DNA of 64,000 nt, taken from positions 7,657,501 through 7,721,500 of the forward strand of contig NC_059399.1 in NCBI RefSeq assembly GCF_905220565.1, read 5' to 3'. The DNA is from Melitaea cinxia (Eukaryota; Arthropoda; Insecta; Lepidoptera; Nymphalidae). The notes beneath the pieces are model-generated. The model did not search any database, had not been told where the DNA came from, and saw nothing but the letters and a program-made list of their open reading frames with translations. The translations under genes were made by a program, and so were the position numbers. Numbering within the stretch: position 1 is the stretch's first letter; every line of letters starts with the position of its first letter. Shown in pieces: positions 14,291 to 26,669 of this stretch.

Positions 14291-15631
14291 TTCTAATAAT
14301 AAAATAAAACAAATATACTACAAAAATAACAATATCAGACGGCTATTACCTATAACATGAGCATTAAATTGTTTATCTTCGGAATAAATGACCGTATGTA
14401 TGTAAAAGATATAAATTTATATCTATGTAGTATATAACTGTATTCATATTTTATCGCAGAATCAATATCGATGCTATGTGAGAATTTACATATTTCGTTA
14501 CATTTACAACACGTCCAATTAATTGGACTGTTTTTCCAACGTTTGGACGTGACACTTTTGCAAAAAAACATTTTTATTTTCTAAGACCACTTATAAAATA
14601 TTGTAGTCACGCGTATTTGGTAGTCCTACAGGAATTGAAAGTTTTATATTAGCAATCATAAGTCCGCATTTATTACTTTGTTTATTCAATAGACTCATAA
14701 CGTGAAGCTATCGATAGAAATGTAGAATTGTAGTGAGTCCAAAAAAAAACACATCTTATAGGACGCTCTATAAGATATACGATTAAAAGAAAAAGTAAGA
14801 TGTTTTGTAACCACATACTGAGTAGACTTAATTTGTTAAAAGTGAAGATAGAATGATTCACATTTGAAACGTAGGAGACATATAGCTTAAGTGTTAACGA
14901 AAGTGATAATATGAGATACGGTTTAGAGGTATTTTTCACATTCTATTCTTAACAGATTTTTGATATTTCAAAGAGCGTTATAATTGTTTCTGTATTGACG
15001 TCAAGAGCTTAAAAAAAATCAGAGATGTTGTTTGCAACATAAAGGGAATACGTAGATACAAGATAGTAGACAGTAGTAGTAGTAGTATTAGTAGTACATA
15101 CAGTAGATATACTTAGCACTTTAGAATAAAACTATTTAATATACGAGTTGTTAGCTACTGTTCATTATAACGCCGCTCCTATCAGACATTGCGTGATTTT
15201 TCATAGGCCGTAACCTAATAACCTTAATACATAGGTTTTCTCACGCAAGAATTTAGAATCGCAACGGTTGATCCTGAAATTAGCACGTACAGTCACTTTG
15301 TATTTATAGTAGTACTACTATACATAAGATGTGAACATTACGTTCATTAAAAAAATTCATTATACATATGCGTTCTGTGCGACTTCTTCAGGTTTCCTAT
15401 TGCACTAATCACTCCAATAGTCAATATTTATAATGCTCGACGTATCCGCATTGCAAAGGTTACGACATAATTCAACATAGAAGCGATAGCGCAATAATAT
15501 ATCTATGAAGTCATATATTTTAAAATATATATATAATTTTATTTCAATTGAAATTTCCATACAATCTTATTTATAGATTTAACCTTTAAAGATAAAGTAA
15601 AACATATATAAAATCGTTAATTTAAGCACGT

Positions 15632-15820
15632 TAAGCTGTCGGTTCCGGTTGTTATCATGTATGTGATCTGATAGCGATCGTTACTCATAGTAAGGAATAT
15701 ATCCGTCAATTCGTATTGGAGCAACGTGCTGGATTAAGCTCTGATCCTTCTCCAACAAGAGGCGAGCAGTGGTTTATTTTCTGATATGGAGGCCCAGCAG
15801 TGGTTTATTTTCTGATTATG
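15632..15820 (+). mobile_element. SINE body fragment with short tandem duplication
   Basis: Contains aagctgtcggttccggttgt, gatagcgatcgttactcata and ggattaagctctgatccttc, as in the body at 33240-33345. At the end, gcagtggtttattttctgat is duplicated at 15766 and 15797 (31-bp period). Confidence 0.65.
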
Positions 15821-17744
15821 CGAATAAAAATAATAATATGTACAAAATTATTTTTATCGTTTTAATAAATCTAACAATTTCTCTAAGCAAACACGTGTAG
15901 ACTAATACTATACTACACTTCCATTGCATGTAATATTAAATAAGCGTTCTAATAGACCAGGGCTTAACCATTTGAAAATGATAAAAGGTGAAAAAAAAAA
16001 TAGTAGGATGAAACCCATTGGAAAAAGAAGAGAATACAACTAAAATGAAAGGAAAAATAAATTGCGGGCGATCTAAGGTCGGGAAGTGGTAGGAGGGGTT
16101 TGTTTAGGGGTAAAAAGACTGTTTATCTCGATTTCACCAACCAATCAAGCACCCTAATTTTAAATCGGAAATTCTCACGTCAATATATCAGTATTTTTTA
16201 CGGTCGACTTTTTGTTCGTTGAAATCTCTATTTACTGATGTTGTAAAAAAAATAAACATTACTATGGTAAATGATCTCAGAAAATGCAAATACATGCTCA
16301 AAAACGAAATAATAATAATAATAAGACATCTACAATATTTTGAAAACTCTTAAACTAATCTTCTTAATCTTCCTTAATATAAGATGAAATTATTATTATT
16401 AAAATAAAATAATTAAAACTTAAAAATACTTTTCTTTTTCACCTCTGAACCCCAATTTGCCAAATATTTATATTCGCAACCCTTTCATTCAAAAGTTGTT
16501 GAGTAATCGTAAATATGTATATGATTTTTAGTTAAGGTGAAACAATAAAAAATAATAGTATCTTTTTAACACGGACTGATAAAGTCTATCAATAAGTTAT
16601 GTGTGAGATACCGGTGAAAAAAGCTCGAGAGGCTTCAAAAAGACTCAAAACTCATACTACATAGTGTATGATCGAATCAGTAGCTTTTTCATCCTGGCTT
16701 ATATCAGGATGAAAAAAGCACTAACATGAATGTTTGTTTATCCTTTAAAAATAAAAGCAATCGCATAATGTGTTTGCTAAGCACAAAACTGACGGCTGGA
16801 CCAATTCGGCAATATTTTAAAAAGTTTTCTAATACTCTTTAGAAGGTTCTTACGGGATGAAATAAGGGAAGATGACCAGGAAATTCTAAAATTTCGGTAA
16901 AACTTGGACTATTTTTTAACTTTACGCATTTGACAGTTCGTAAGACAGAATAAAATCTGTTGGATCAGCTAGTAATATGTGTACCGTACCTACTTTATAG
17001 CTCTTTCGTCACCGTTTTTTGTCAATATGTTAGTAACAAAATATTGTTCTAATATCTATAATATATATATATATATATAAATAATTATAAATTGAAAGTC
17101 GTACCTGCGGTTGGAAGAATATAATTTTTACTTTTATCGAGACGTAAGTTTTTAGCCTATGCTAAATAATCAAGTCTCTTATCAATACATGTAATTATTT
17201 TTTCTAATTAAAAACAAAGCAAGAGTTTTATACTTATAATTCAAAAACTATCAATACTCTATAAAAAATGTTATATCGCTAGCAACATAATTAAACAAAA
17301 AAAAACTTCCGTTTTGAGTATAGGTAAATGTCAACATTAGATTTAGAAAAAAATCGAATGTTTAAACGTTTACTATTTGTAAATAAATAATTTTACAATC
17401 CAAATATATGAATAGATAGGATACATACAATTTCTGTGAGCGTTCGCATTTTTCCAAGTTTTTATAAAATATTAATATTTGACAACGACTCGTATATTGA
17501 ATTTATGCTCGTATTACGTTAGCAAACAAAACAGAGCGGACCTATCGGCTTACGCTATGCTAACAGTAAGGGGTAGTTTTCGAAACAACGTGGAAAATTT
17601 CTTTGAAGATAAATTTAATACTAATAAAAATAATACTCGAAAAAATAGTACGCCACGCGAAAGGTGCTCATTATTTTCAATAAAAACAGTTACTAACTAG
17701 ATTTAAAAAAAATGGAAAATTAACTTATTAAAAAAGGGACTCAC

Positions 17745-17906
17745 GTCATTATTATATGTTGGATCATGCCGTTGTTTCCTTTTAGCTTTGCTATATTCAG
17801 GAAGACTTGATTGTCGTCGCATACGTATTCTTTGCTCTCGTTCCATAGTCATTAAATCTGACTTTTGCGATAGAACTAGATAGTGTAATCTATGTACTAT
17901 ATCCAT
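17745..17906 (-). CDS. Candidate alternative first coding exon of the F-BAR-like gene
   Basis: An open frame of 54 codons starts at an ATG in good context (AAAATGG) and ends NND at a consensus donor GAC|gtgagt. The peptide begins MDIVHRLHYLVLSQKSDLMT, has a strongly basic, serine-containing centre (EREQRIRMRRQSSLPEYSKA) and reads through KRKQRHDPTYNND to the donor. The donor is phase 0, the same as the acceptor at 8085, so it could join in frame to RELFAAK. That would give an isoform with a new basic N-terminus and no F-BAR region. RRQSSLP resembles a basophilic kinase site. The frame also stays open just upstream of the ATG, so the true start or an upstream splice is uncertain. The alternative is a separate small gene or a chance frame. 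Confidence 0.6.
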
Positions 17907-18249
17907 TTTTATTTTAGTATATAAATTAATATTTAGTACATTATTAAATTTAAATCGTCTTCAATTCTTTTGTTTCTTTTTAATTAAAATAATAACTTAA
18001 TCGTTTACGAAAATTTTACTTTTAAACTATTCATTAAATTAATTTGGTGTAACATGTTTTAGTAAAATTAATAAATTTTACATACTTTTAAATATATATA
18101 ATAATAGATTAATTTGTTAATAAAATTATAATAATAACTGAAATTTGATCACTTCACATTTAAAGTTTGTATTATATAACACATCACTTGAACATAAAAA
18201 TTAAATGAAGATAAAGATAAAGTTTGAGTACTAGGATATCATAACGTTG

Positions 18250-18360
18250 TAAGGACTAAGCCCGCAACTGAGGGCGGGCGGGAGTCGACTGAGCTAGGCG
18301 CTGGATGTAGTCCGCCTCTGACGTTTCCCAGCAACCGCTTATTAACAACAGCCACTTTCC
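18250..18360 (-). promoter_or_regulatory. GC-rich block, possible internal promoter or 5' UTR
   Basis: In very AT-rich surroundings this stretch is distinctly GC-rich, has several CpGs and carries a GC-box-like run (gggcgggcggg near 18273). It lies about 350 bp upstream, on the minus strand, of the candidate first exon ending at 17745. That position suits a transcription start. No TATA box or initiator was identified with confidence. A GC-rich repeat fragment is the alternative. Confidence 0.35.
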
Positions 18361-19014
18361 GACCGTGAATACACTCATTCGTGAAAATCACTTTTCTATG
18401 AAATTTTTATTATTGCTCTCAGACATTATTTTTCTATCTCGTGGACGGGATTACCACGGTATCTCTTTTTTTCATTTAGGTTGCTTTATTTTACCTTTTA
18501 TCAATTTTCGATCGACAATTATTATTTTATTTCAATCAGTTCAACAACAGTTTCGGAGTAATATTTATTTATTTATTTATTTATACTTTATTGTACACCA
18601 CAACTACATTTAAATCATTAAACGTATTTAAAGACAGTTACAGACCGTGAAGCACAATGGGCAGACTCATGGCTATCTAGCCATATCTTCCAGACAACAT
18701 AATAGTAGTACGCCATAATAATACCAACGCCAACCTAGATATACTTACATATAGAAATAAACTTAAAATGTTATATATAAAAATGCTAAATCGAAAGTCT
18801 TATATTTTAGATAATTATGTATCTATATTAGGAACATAGTGATAGTGACTTAGACTATTAGTGAAGTCATTTTTGATAAATTTGACAAGTAATTATTTTT
18901 CCTTTTTTTAACGTAGGTATTTTTTTTTGATTTTAGTTTCTCTATTCGCGAAATAATTGTGCATTTTTAGATTAAAATTTCTATTACATAGTTATATTAT
19001 TCAACTGCGTCGAT

Positions 19015-19310
19015 AAACAAGCGTACGACTGATGGTAACCGATTTACCGAAGCCTAGCCTACCTGCTACACCAGAAGCATCGCAGACGCGTTACCGACCC
19101 TACCCCCAAACCTTCCAGAGCTTGGTCACCTTACTCACTACAGGAACACAACATCGCTTGAAAGCAATATTATTTAGCTGTGATCTTCTGTAAGGTTGAG
19201 ACCCCAGTCGAGCTGCTTCATATTTTGAGCTGTAAATTTCCTGCTCTACCCTACCTCAGTTCCAGACAAGCTGTCACAACTCGCCTAGGTGCCTAAAATG
19301 ACGGCTTGGT
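19015..19310 (+). repeat. 'aacaagcgtacggc' dispersed repeat
   Basis: Modules aacaagcgtacgactgatgg, acaccagaagcatcgcagac, ctgtgatcttctgtaaggtt and cctgctctaccctacctcag appear in the same order at 39028-39300 and in part at 41083-41190. No coding capacity seen. It is a multi-copy element of unknown class. Confidence 0.65.
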
Positions 19311-20714
19311 TCGCATAACAATCATATTTTTTAAAACTTTATTATGTCATACTACTTAAGAAAAAATATTAAAAAACGTACGTAATAAATTCGATCAAAA
19401 TTATGAAGAAAAAATAACTTTTCATATTTTTTTGGACGCTGACTTCACTCACTGACAAACGAGGGTTATTGCCATCGTGCTAACTATCATAAATAGTGAG
19501 AAATTGTCTTTGTCCCCCTACCTATGAAATTTCGCCACCACATATTAGAATCAGGGTCAATATATTAATATTTATGATTTTATACATATATTGATAGTAA
19601 TAGATTTAATATATAGAGATAGAAGTTTATTTTATTTTTTAGCGCATTTAAACAAAACTTGTTTTTTTTAAGTTTTTTTTTACTTTTAATTTATTTAACA
19701 AAAACGTTATAGTTATGCTGAAATAAAAAATACTGACAGTGAGAGACAAAATTTTAAGGGCGTATTCTTCGTGTCAATGTTTGCTACGCCCTACTACGTA
19801 AGTGTAGGTATTACCTACACAAGGTTAATTTGTCACACTCTTTTGTTTGGTGGTTTCATCACTTTATGTATAACAAATAGTGCTTCAGAAGGTCGCACGT
19901 GCTACTCTATAATTGATTTTTGTTACCCGTAAGTTACTGTTTAGTTCCCGTATGTTGTCGCTATGCTCTTTTTGCTATAGTATTAATCTTTTTCTTACGA
20001 AAGTGGAAGGGATGAAAAAAAGAAAGGGAAGGAAAAACGAAAGGTATTTTTATTTCACTTTTCGCATTCAACGATCATCAGTATGGCGTGAAAAGTATGC
20101 AGGGGTCCGGAAAACACAATTGTCTAGACTGCGACAATGTGTATGACTTATACACACATTGGCCATTTTAATTTAATGTAGAAAAATAATACTAGGATAA
20201 ATTCTTTGACTTAGCGTAAAATGTCGACAGACCACGTATTTAACGATTAAATCACTGAAATCCAAAAGGATTAGAATGATATTTACCTACGTATGTTTCT
20301 TTTTTTTAGTTACAGTTAAGTGTTACCGGTACCTACTGTTTGGTAGCCATTACGCGTATCCCTTTGTTGGGCTCGAGTTTGTCATGATTTAGTGTAAACA
20401 TCTGTTCTAAATTTAAAATAATAATTTATTTTATATTAGCTCCCAAAAGACAAAAAAAAAAACGCTTTGTTTTTTACCAATAAAGTATTGATCTGACAAG
20501 TACTTTTTAAGTGATCCCTAATAATACGTAATTATATGACTATCGTTTCGTCTATCTACTTACGTTGTATAATTGGTCCATGTAATTAAAGCGGGGTTTT
20601 TTTCGTTTGCAAGCTAACACAATTGTAAAACTTATCGTTAATTAGTACGGGAATCACAAGATTGGTAATGCTGATATTGTAAAACCCCTGTCATCTCGTC
20701 ATATACTAGTAGAG

Positions 20715-20965
20715 CTATTACCGGTAACAGCTTGTAGCTGTTAAATGGCCATAATTGAGGGATAAGACTTCGATCGATCGATTTCTCTTTCTCCATGTAA
20801 GAGAAGGATTGGAGCTTAATAATCCACCATGCTGCTCCACTGCGGGATGACGGATATATTCACTACTACGAGTAACGATCGCTATCGGGTGTACATGATA
20901 ACAACCGGGACCGACAGCCTCCAAGGCACGGTGGAGAGACCTACAAGGACTTACAACCAGATCGG
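20715..20965 (-). mobile_element. SINE body fragment
   Basis: Minus-oriented body of the family at 33073: aatccaccatgctgctccac, gagtaacgatcgctatcggg and gataacaaccgggaccgaca. The tRNA-like head is missing. Confidence 0.65.
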
Positions 20966-22577
20966 AAATAAATATATGTAAAAATACAACCATCGTTATT
21001 ATTTATATGTATATCTTATCAGAGTGGTTGTTATAAGATTTCAATGCACGAAAATATAGTCAGAAATAGTACCAAAAAAAAACAAAGGTCTTAGCGAATT
21101 CAAAGATCGATAGAAAAATTAGAGCACCTAAAATAGTATAACAAGGAGAGTGAGGTGAAGCAAAGTTATCATTATGATCTAAAAGCAGTGAAAAGGTCAT
21201 CATCCACCTAAAATGAAATCAAACCAAGAGGCAATCTGTAATGCATTGAATTAGACCAGATGGGTGGATTTGAGGAAAAACTGGGCCGCTACTGTTATAA
21301 TATTTTATGCAGGAGTATTATTTCACACAATGTATAAAAATCACTGTTTATTTGCTTGATTACTATTAAAGCCTAATAGTTTTCCGAAAATTTGTTATTA
21401 GGTTTCGTTCTGAAGCCAGTATAAAAGCTAAAATATGAAAAATTGACATCATGTGACAACGGTGGCGTCATACGATTAATGATGTTAAAGGTCATATTTA
21501 TCTGGGAAGCACGACATAGTGACGGATTACTGACGTAAGTATAAATATGGAAACGCTACTATACATTGCATTAAATTACCAAAACCTTAGAATAAAAGAC
21601 CAAAACTAATGATTTACACAAAAAAGCAAAAAAAAAAAAAAAACTATAAGTAAATCACTATTGTCGACAGACAGTCGATACTTGTGACAATAGTAATTTA
21701 ATTTACCTGGATTTGGACTAGATTACTAGCTTGTGATAAAATCAGATCGTTTATTGTCTAAGAAATAGTTGGTATACATATCTTATTGATAAGCAAGTTT
21801 AATTAGTTTTAGTATTATCATAAGAAAGTAAACAGGATAATATTTATTTCAATGAGACATTCTTGACATTTTATTGTCATTCCTACAATAAGTCTATTTT
21901 ACTTTCATAACCTTTGTCTAAAATTTACAGAATAGAAATCTGTAATATTATTTATATTCAATTAATGATCATTAAAAAAAGAGATATTTTTTGATAATTA
22001 TTTATTAGTAAGGCAGTTCATTTTAATACAAACAAATAAGACCAATAACAAGGAACCCTAAAAAATAATATGTTGATCTTGTAACTTGGTGCAAACACAA
22101 ATTTGCAAAGGATATTTGCTGTTTTTGTTTCATAATAAACCAAAGAATCCACTCTTTTTAAACAAGCCAGTTAACATGTTTAAATCTTTGTAAACAAATA
22201 TTGAACAACTTTAATTACTTAATGTACACAAATACTAAAAAAGCATTATCAGATAACTCTAGCTTTAACTAGCTCACAATGTAAATTTTAAGTTAAACAA
22301 TGATTCTATACTTTCATGAAATAACATCACAGAAATATATTCACGTACGATGAATGTTCAAATTAAGAATAAATCGATGGCTCCTAAGCATACTGAATTA
22401 ACTCTACTTCTAACTTAACAGGAAGTCGATAAGAAGAGTGTAAGGTTTATAATATTTCAAATGTTAACACAATCAAGAAAAAATAAATAATCATTTTGAA
22501 TTAAATATATTGATAGCCTTAAACTGTGTAAAATAAAATTCATATTATGTTATTAATTTATGAAATAATGTTTTTTT

Positions 22578-22650
22578 TTTCGTTATTTATAGGGATAATT
22601 TATTTTTAGGAATCGTTATTTATGGGGATAATTTTATTTTTAGGATTTTT
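22578..22650. repeat. Short tandem duplication, about 33 bp
   Basis: cgttatttatagggataatt is followed 34 bases later by cgttatttatggggataatt, each ending tatttttagga. It lies 850-900 bp downstream of the nested gene's stop and could fall in its 3' UTR. On the minus strand it offers several aataaa or ataaat hexamers. Confidence 0.65.
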
Positions 22651-23494
22651 TTTTAACATAGATAGATAGGAAATGAAGTAAATATTATTAATATCTTAAA
22701 AAATGAAATTATCGAAAATTGTTAGTTGACTCCAGTATACTTAGGAGCCATCGATAATAACATTTCATAGATGTAGTAAAGTGTTACTCACATCTTTCTA
22801 ATATATTTTTATCTACGCTAACAATGATCAGTTATTCACATGTGGAACATTTATAACTATAAAATATTTAAATATATCTAAATATACACAACATTTTATA
22901 AACTCTACAATAATATTTTCACATTTAAGGTATTTGTGAAAAAATTTACAAATTTTAGTTACTTTTAATTGTATACTTCAATAACTTATAAGGCTAATAA
23001 TATTTTAGATAAAAAAAAAAATGGTTTTCAATTGGGAAGTACTAGTAAACTACTGTAAATTATAAAAAATAGGTAGTGTGTATGGTCATGCTATTACTGT
23101 GATACTGTTATTATCTCATAGAGTGAAATCTCAATATTAACTACTAAAAATAGAGTAGATATTAAAATGTTGGCTGTTTGTAAGCGTAAGAAACAATATT
23201 AAATAATAGTAGCTTCTCATGTAAGATAAAAAGTCACTATTGGTGCTCTTTATGTACATAATGTACATTTAAAAAATCTTATACACTATAATTTAGAAAC
23301 ATATTGTTCCTAAAATTTTAATTGAAAGATATAAATTATTAAATACTTATATGTTTTACAAAATAGATGAATCACAATTTAGTAAGAATTAAACAGTATC
23401 TCTGGTGAAAAACAATTGTCTCCAAATCTATTTGGAGTATACTAACAATTTGTGTAAACATGTATAAAGTACATAATATAAATATGTAAATATA

Positions 23495-24307
23495 TTATAC
23501 TTCATTTATTTTTGATTTACCATTCAATTTACCCAGTTGACCTAACATAAGGACTGTGTTAATAAGGTTTTCGGAGTAAATTCTTTGATTAGTCTCCATT
23601 CTTCTTAGTTTTTGTACAACGTATTTTGAGAAGAACTCCAACTCATTCTCGTTACCTTGAGATCGTAACTCAGAGTCATCAGAACTCCTTTTACGTTTAG
23701 CAAGCTTAGGACTGGCTTGTGTTGTTGTTGAAGATCTTCCTTTTCTTTTTGAATTATCGTTTGATTTTATTTCTTCCCTTTGACTATTTATAAAGGCATG
23801 GTTAAGGTCTTCACCAAGGTCATTTGCCTCTTCTTCATTTAACTGTATTGTCAAGTCATCTGGTACAGTAACCATGGGTACATGATTATCTAAAAAGAGA
23901 GGCGAAGGCAGGAAAGAGACTCGTTTGCGCACTTTGACAGTAGATGTCTTTGGTTTGGCCGTTAGTTCATTAATGCTACCACCAACAGTATGCCTACGAT
24001 TACTACTAACTTCTTTGTCTTCAGCTTTATTTAGTCTTCTTACTGCTTGCTTGTTACTCCAGAAGTTAACTTTAATTTTAGGCTTCGATTTTGGTTTCCG
24101 TTCTATTAATTTAGACTTGGATGCTGAAAGGGTTGTAGGAAATTTGTAACGGACATTTTCATCATCTACGTCGATTATATCAGGTCTTTTGACGGTTTTG
24201 GGACTTTGTTTTCCATTAAAATACTCCTTGTTGATTTTATACCGTACATTGTCATCATCTGACTGATAGCCATTTTTCTTTGATTTTTCGGTAGATATAT
24301 GTTTCAT
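23495..24307 (-). CDS. Nested basic nuclear-type protein with PP1-docking motif and BESS-like tail
   Basis: An intact 270-codon frame without introns lies inside an intron of the F-BAR-like gene, on the same strand. The start ATG has good context (CACAATGA) and the stop is TAA. I do not recognise the gene. Visible parts: two echoes of a D-D/E-x-NVRYK motif near residues 19 and 49; a Lys/Arg-rich region (about 65-95) suited to nuclear localisation; RRHTVGGS near 103; KVRKRVSFLPSPLF near 125-138, which contains RVSF, a textbook RVxF docking site for protein phosphatase 1; an acidic stretch (about 152-168); a second basic Ser/Thr-rich stretch (about 185-210); and a C-terminal helix ELEFFSKYVVQKLRRMETNQ (about 222-241) and on, spaced like BESS protein-interaction motifs. 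Most of the chain looks disordered. A chromatin or mitotic PP1-targeting role is inference only. Confidence 0.85.
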   Translation of the reverse strand: MKHISTEKSKKNGYQSDDDNVRYKINKEYFNGKQSPKTVKRPDIIDVDDENVRYKFPTTLSASKSKLIERKPKSKPKIKVNFWSNKQAVRRLNKAEDKEVSSNRRHTVGGSINELTAKPKTSTVKVRKRVSFLPSPLFLDNHVPMVTVPDDLTIQLNEEEANDLGEDLNHAFINSQREEIKSNDNSKRKGRSSTTTQASPKLAKRKRSSDDSELRSQGNENELEFFSKYVVQKLRRMETNQRIYSENLINTVLMLGQLGKLNGKSKINEV

Positions 24308-24351
24308 TGTGTTAGTTTAACTTATGTATAAGGATGACATGTAATGTGCAC

Positions 24352-24806
24352 CTGTAAAACAAAAACAAAACATAACAAACAAAGTACGCGATGTTAGAAA
24401 GTGCGTGGTGTATACGAAAGAAAATGTTTCCCGCCTAAATCTATAAACTGTTGATACTAAAATTCATGCGTATACATACTATTATTACTAGCAATTAACA
24501 ATAATATGCAAGGAAAATACATATTCATACCTCTTTATGACAAATTACAGTCGTTAAATATATAAATTTGGTAAGTTTCGTGAAATAAGAAATCACTTTG
24601 AGGTTATATGATGCATCAGTAAAAAATGCGAAAAACGAATTACGTTTATTTCTAATGCTCATAAAATAATAAATTTACAACAAAAATGTTGCAGTTAAAC
24701 AAAATTATCATTAAACCTTATGGTAATATTTCCATTTGTCTTATCAATCTCAATTTAATACCTCAATGAATTACATAACCAATAATTAGATGTGGCAAAA
24801 ACTCAC
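24352..24806 (-). other. 5'-UTR intron of the nested gene
   Basis: On the minus strand a consensus donor AAG|gtgagt lies at 24806/24807 and an acceptor ttttacag|GTGCAC at 24352/24351, 44 bases before the ATG at 24307. This predicts a non-coding first exon from 24807 to roughly 24950 and a 455-bp UTR intron. The predicted first exon ends near the sequence cgctagtagcgccgtaaacg at 24954, a local GC-rich spot that could be the core promoter. Splicing is inferred from sequence only. Confidence 0.55.
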
Positions 24807-24990
24807 CTTCATAAATATTATTATAAAATAGTTATTTATTCACAAGTTATATCACTCACACGAAATAAATAAATAGAATCATGGAAATAAACACGTCTCA
24901 AATAACACACCATAATCAACTATTAAATGACGCATATTAGTTCATGATATGTCCGCTAGTAGCGCCGTAAACGCGCAGGAAAACAGGTAT
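24807..24990 (-). promoter_or_regulatory. Probable non-coding first exon and promoter of the nested gene
   Basis: This covers the stretch from the predicted UTR donor to the short GC-rich patch at 24950-24985 (cgctagtagcgccgtaaacg), the only such patch within more than 1 kb. The transcription start cannot be placed exactly. Confidence 0.35.
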
Positions 24991-25554
24991 GGCAGCGTTC
25001 TGTTTTTTATAGGTAAAAATTACCAATAGAACAAAGAAAACTCTTCACCCTTTTTTAACTTTAGTTATACACTTTGATAAAATTAACTTTAGGTAACATA
25101 ATTTTAAGGAGGTATATAGTAACCCATTAATTTATGATTTTAGAAAATATTGCTGCACAATATGTCTATTTTTTTTATTGATTATTTATAAATAATATGG
25201 GTATAAGATTGAAAACAATAAAAGCAAAAAGCACAAAGAGATAACAACATATAAATGCAGTTGTGTCGCTACGAACACTTTACTACAGACTATCTTTACG
25301 TAAAAATGAAATTAAATACATTGGTGACCTACATTCATAATACACTGGACCGCAAAGAAAAAGGGTTGGTTAGAAAATCTTCAATACCTTCAAAAGTATC
25401 GCACCTAGGTTTATGATATAAAAACAAAATTAAAGAATATTAAACGCCACAAAATAATAAAGTACTTAGGTACATAAAACTTTATTTATTTATTTTTGAT
25501 AGTTGTATAAAAAGCGGTCGCTTTATGGTGTCAACAATGTTGAAAAATCGCTTT

Positions 25555-26275
25555 TTTACGACTGTTGGAAGTAAAGAATCATCATTTACAAGCTGCAGGA
25601 AACAATCTGAGTAGGTACGGATACAGTCAAGCAACGCCTGTTTGAAGCAAATTTAAGGCCCAAATCTAGAAAGACATCAAAAAACTCAAGGTATGGTAAG
25701 GATTATGGTAGACAATAGTTGAACTCTGACAATGACTGGTCAAGAGTTAGCTTTTCAGATGAGTCTAGATTCTGTTTATCCAAGAGAACGGGAGAGGGAA
25801 CGGAGAGCTATGACCAAGCCTTATAGAGGAAAACGTAACGTTTGGTGGAGGCTCTGTTCATGAGTGGGCTCGGATTTCAGCCACACTGAGCTGGTAGTGA
25901 TAGAAAATGGAACCTTAAACTACACATCTTTATATGCCACTGAAGTTCTGAATGACTACGTTGGTCCATTTTTACGGGACATGGGCGAGAATGCCGTTTT
26001 TATGCAAAACAATGCCTATTTTCAAGAAGTCAGTATCACACACATGGAGTGGCCAGCACGCAACCCCGACTTAAATCCAATTGAGCATGGGACGAGCTAG
26101 AATGAAATGTACGTCAGCGAATTCCACTGCCAATCACGTTACGTGAAATGAAAGAAGCTCTGATAAAAGAATGGCACAATATGCCGTAGCATCGCCTCAA
26201 AAACCCAGTAGAAAGTATGTCGAATCGCATAACAGCAATATTGCGATTTCGCGAAGGCAACACAAAGTACTAAAA
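25555..26275 (+). mobile_element. Decayed Tc1-like DNA transposon (transposase remnant)
   Basis: Plus-strand translation in shifting frames gives STDTVKQRLFEANLRP near 25615, DWSRVSFSDESRFCLS near 25735 (catalytic D), FMQNNAYF near 26000 (the usual DNA-binding-site D is N), WPARNPDLNPIEH near 26050 (DD34E third acidic residue E kept) and LREMKEALIKEWHNMP with SNRITAILRFREGNTKY at the end. This is the order of a Tc1-family transposase. Stops, frameshifts and D to N at the second catalytic residue make it dead. Terminal inverted repeats were not found. Confidence 0.8.
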
Positions 26276-26342
26276 TGCATGAAAACAGCATATCTGTAAC
26301 CAATCTATATTCATGAAAATAGTAGAAAAACTTCTCATTTTT

Positions 26343-26669
26343 ATTGAAGTAAAACTTCCTTACGCATGTTTGACTTAGGAAGTAAGCTGGTAAATGCGTA
26401 AGGAGAGCGTTACGAAAAGTGTGATCGGGCGAGGTGAATGGAGCAAGACAGAGAGGTGCGAGCACACATTTTATTTCTCTCTTTCTCTCATATCCATTTA
26501 CGTTTCATATATCTAAAACACAGTGCAGGCCTATTCCCATGACGTAAATTTACGTAAATGTGATATCAATGTGACCTAAACACTAGCTAAGTAAGCTAGT
26601 GAATGCGTGATAAGAACGGGCGGGAGATATAAGTTAGTGAAAATATATAGGCGTAAGTTTTACTTCAAT
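26343..26669. mobile_element. MITE-like element with terminal inverted repeats
   Basis: The left end attgaagtaaaacttcctta and the right end gcgtaagttttacttcaat are inverted copies differing by a two-base gap, enclosing 327 bp without coding capacity. Flanking sequence on the right (gtgtggtctaaagcacactg) recurs at 26775-26800 and, inverted, at 35065-35095, so the family is multi-copy. A clear target-site duplication was not seen. Confidence 0.55.
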
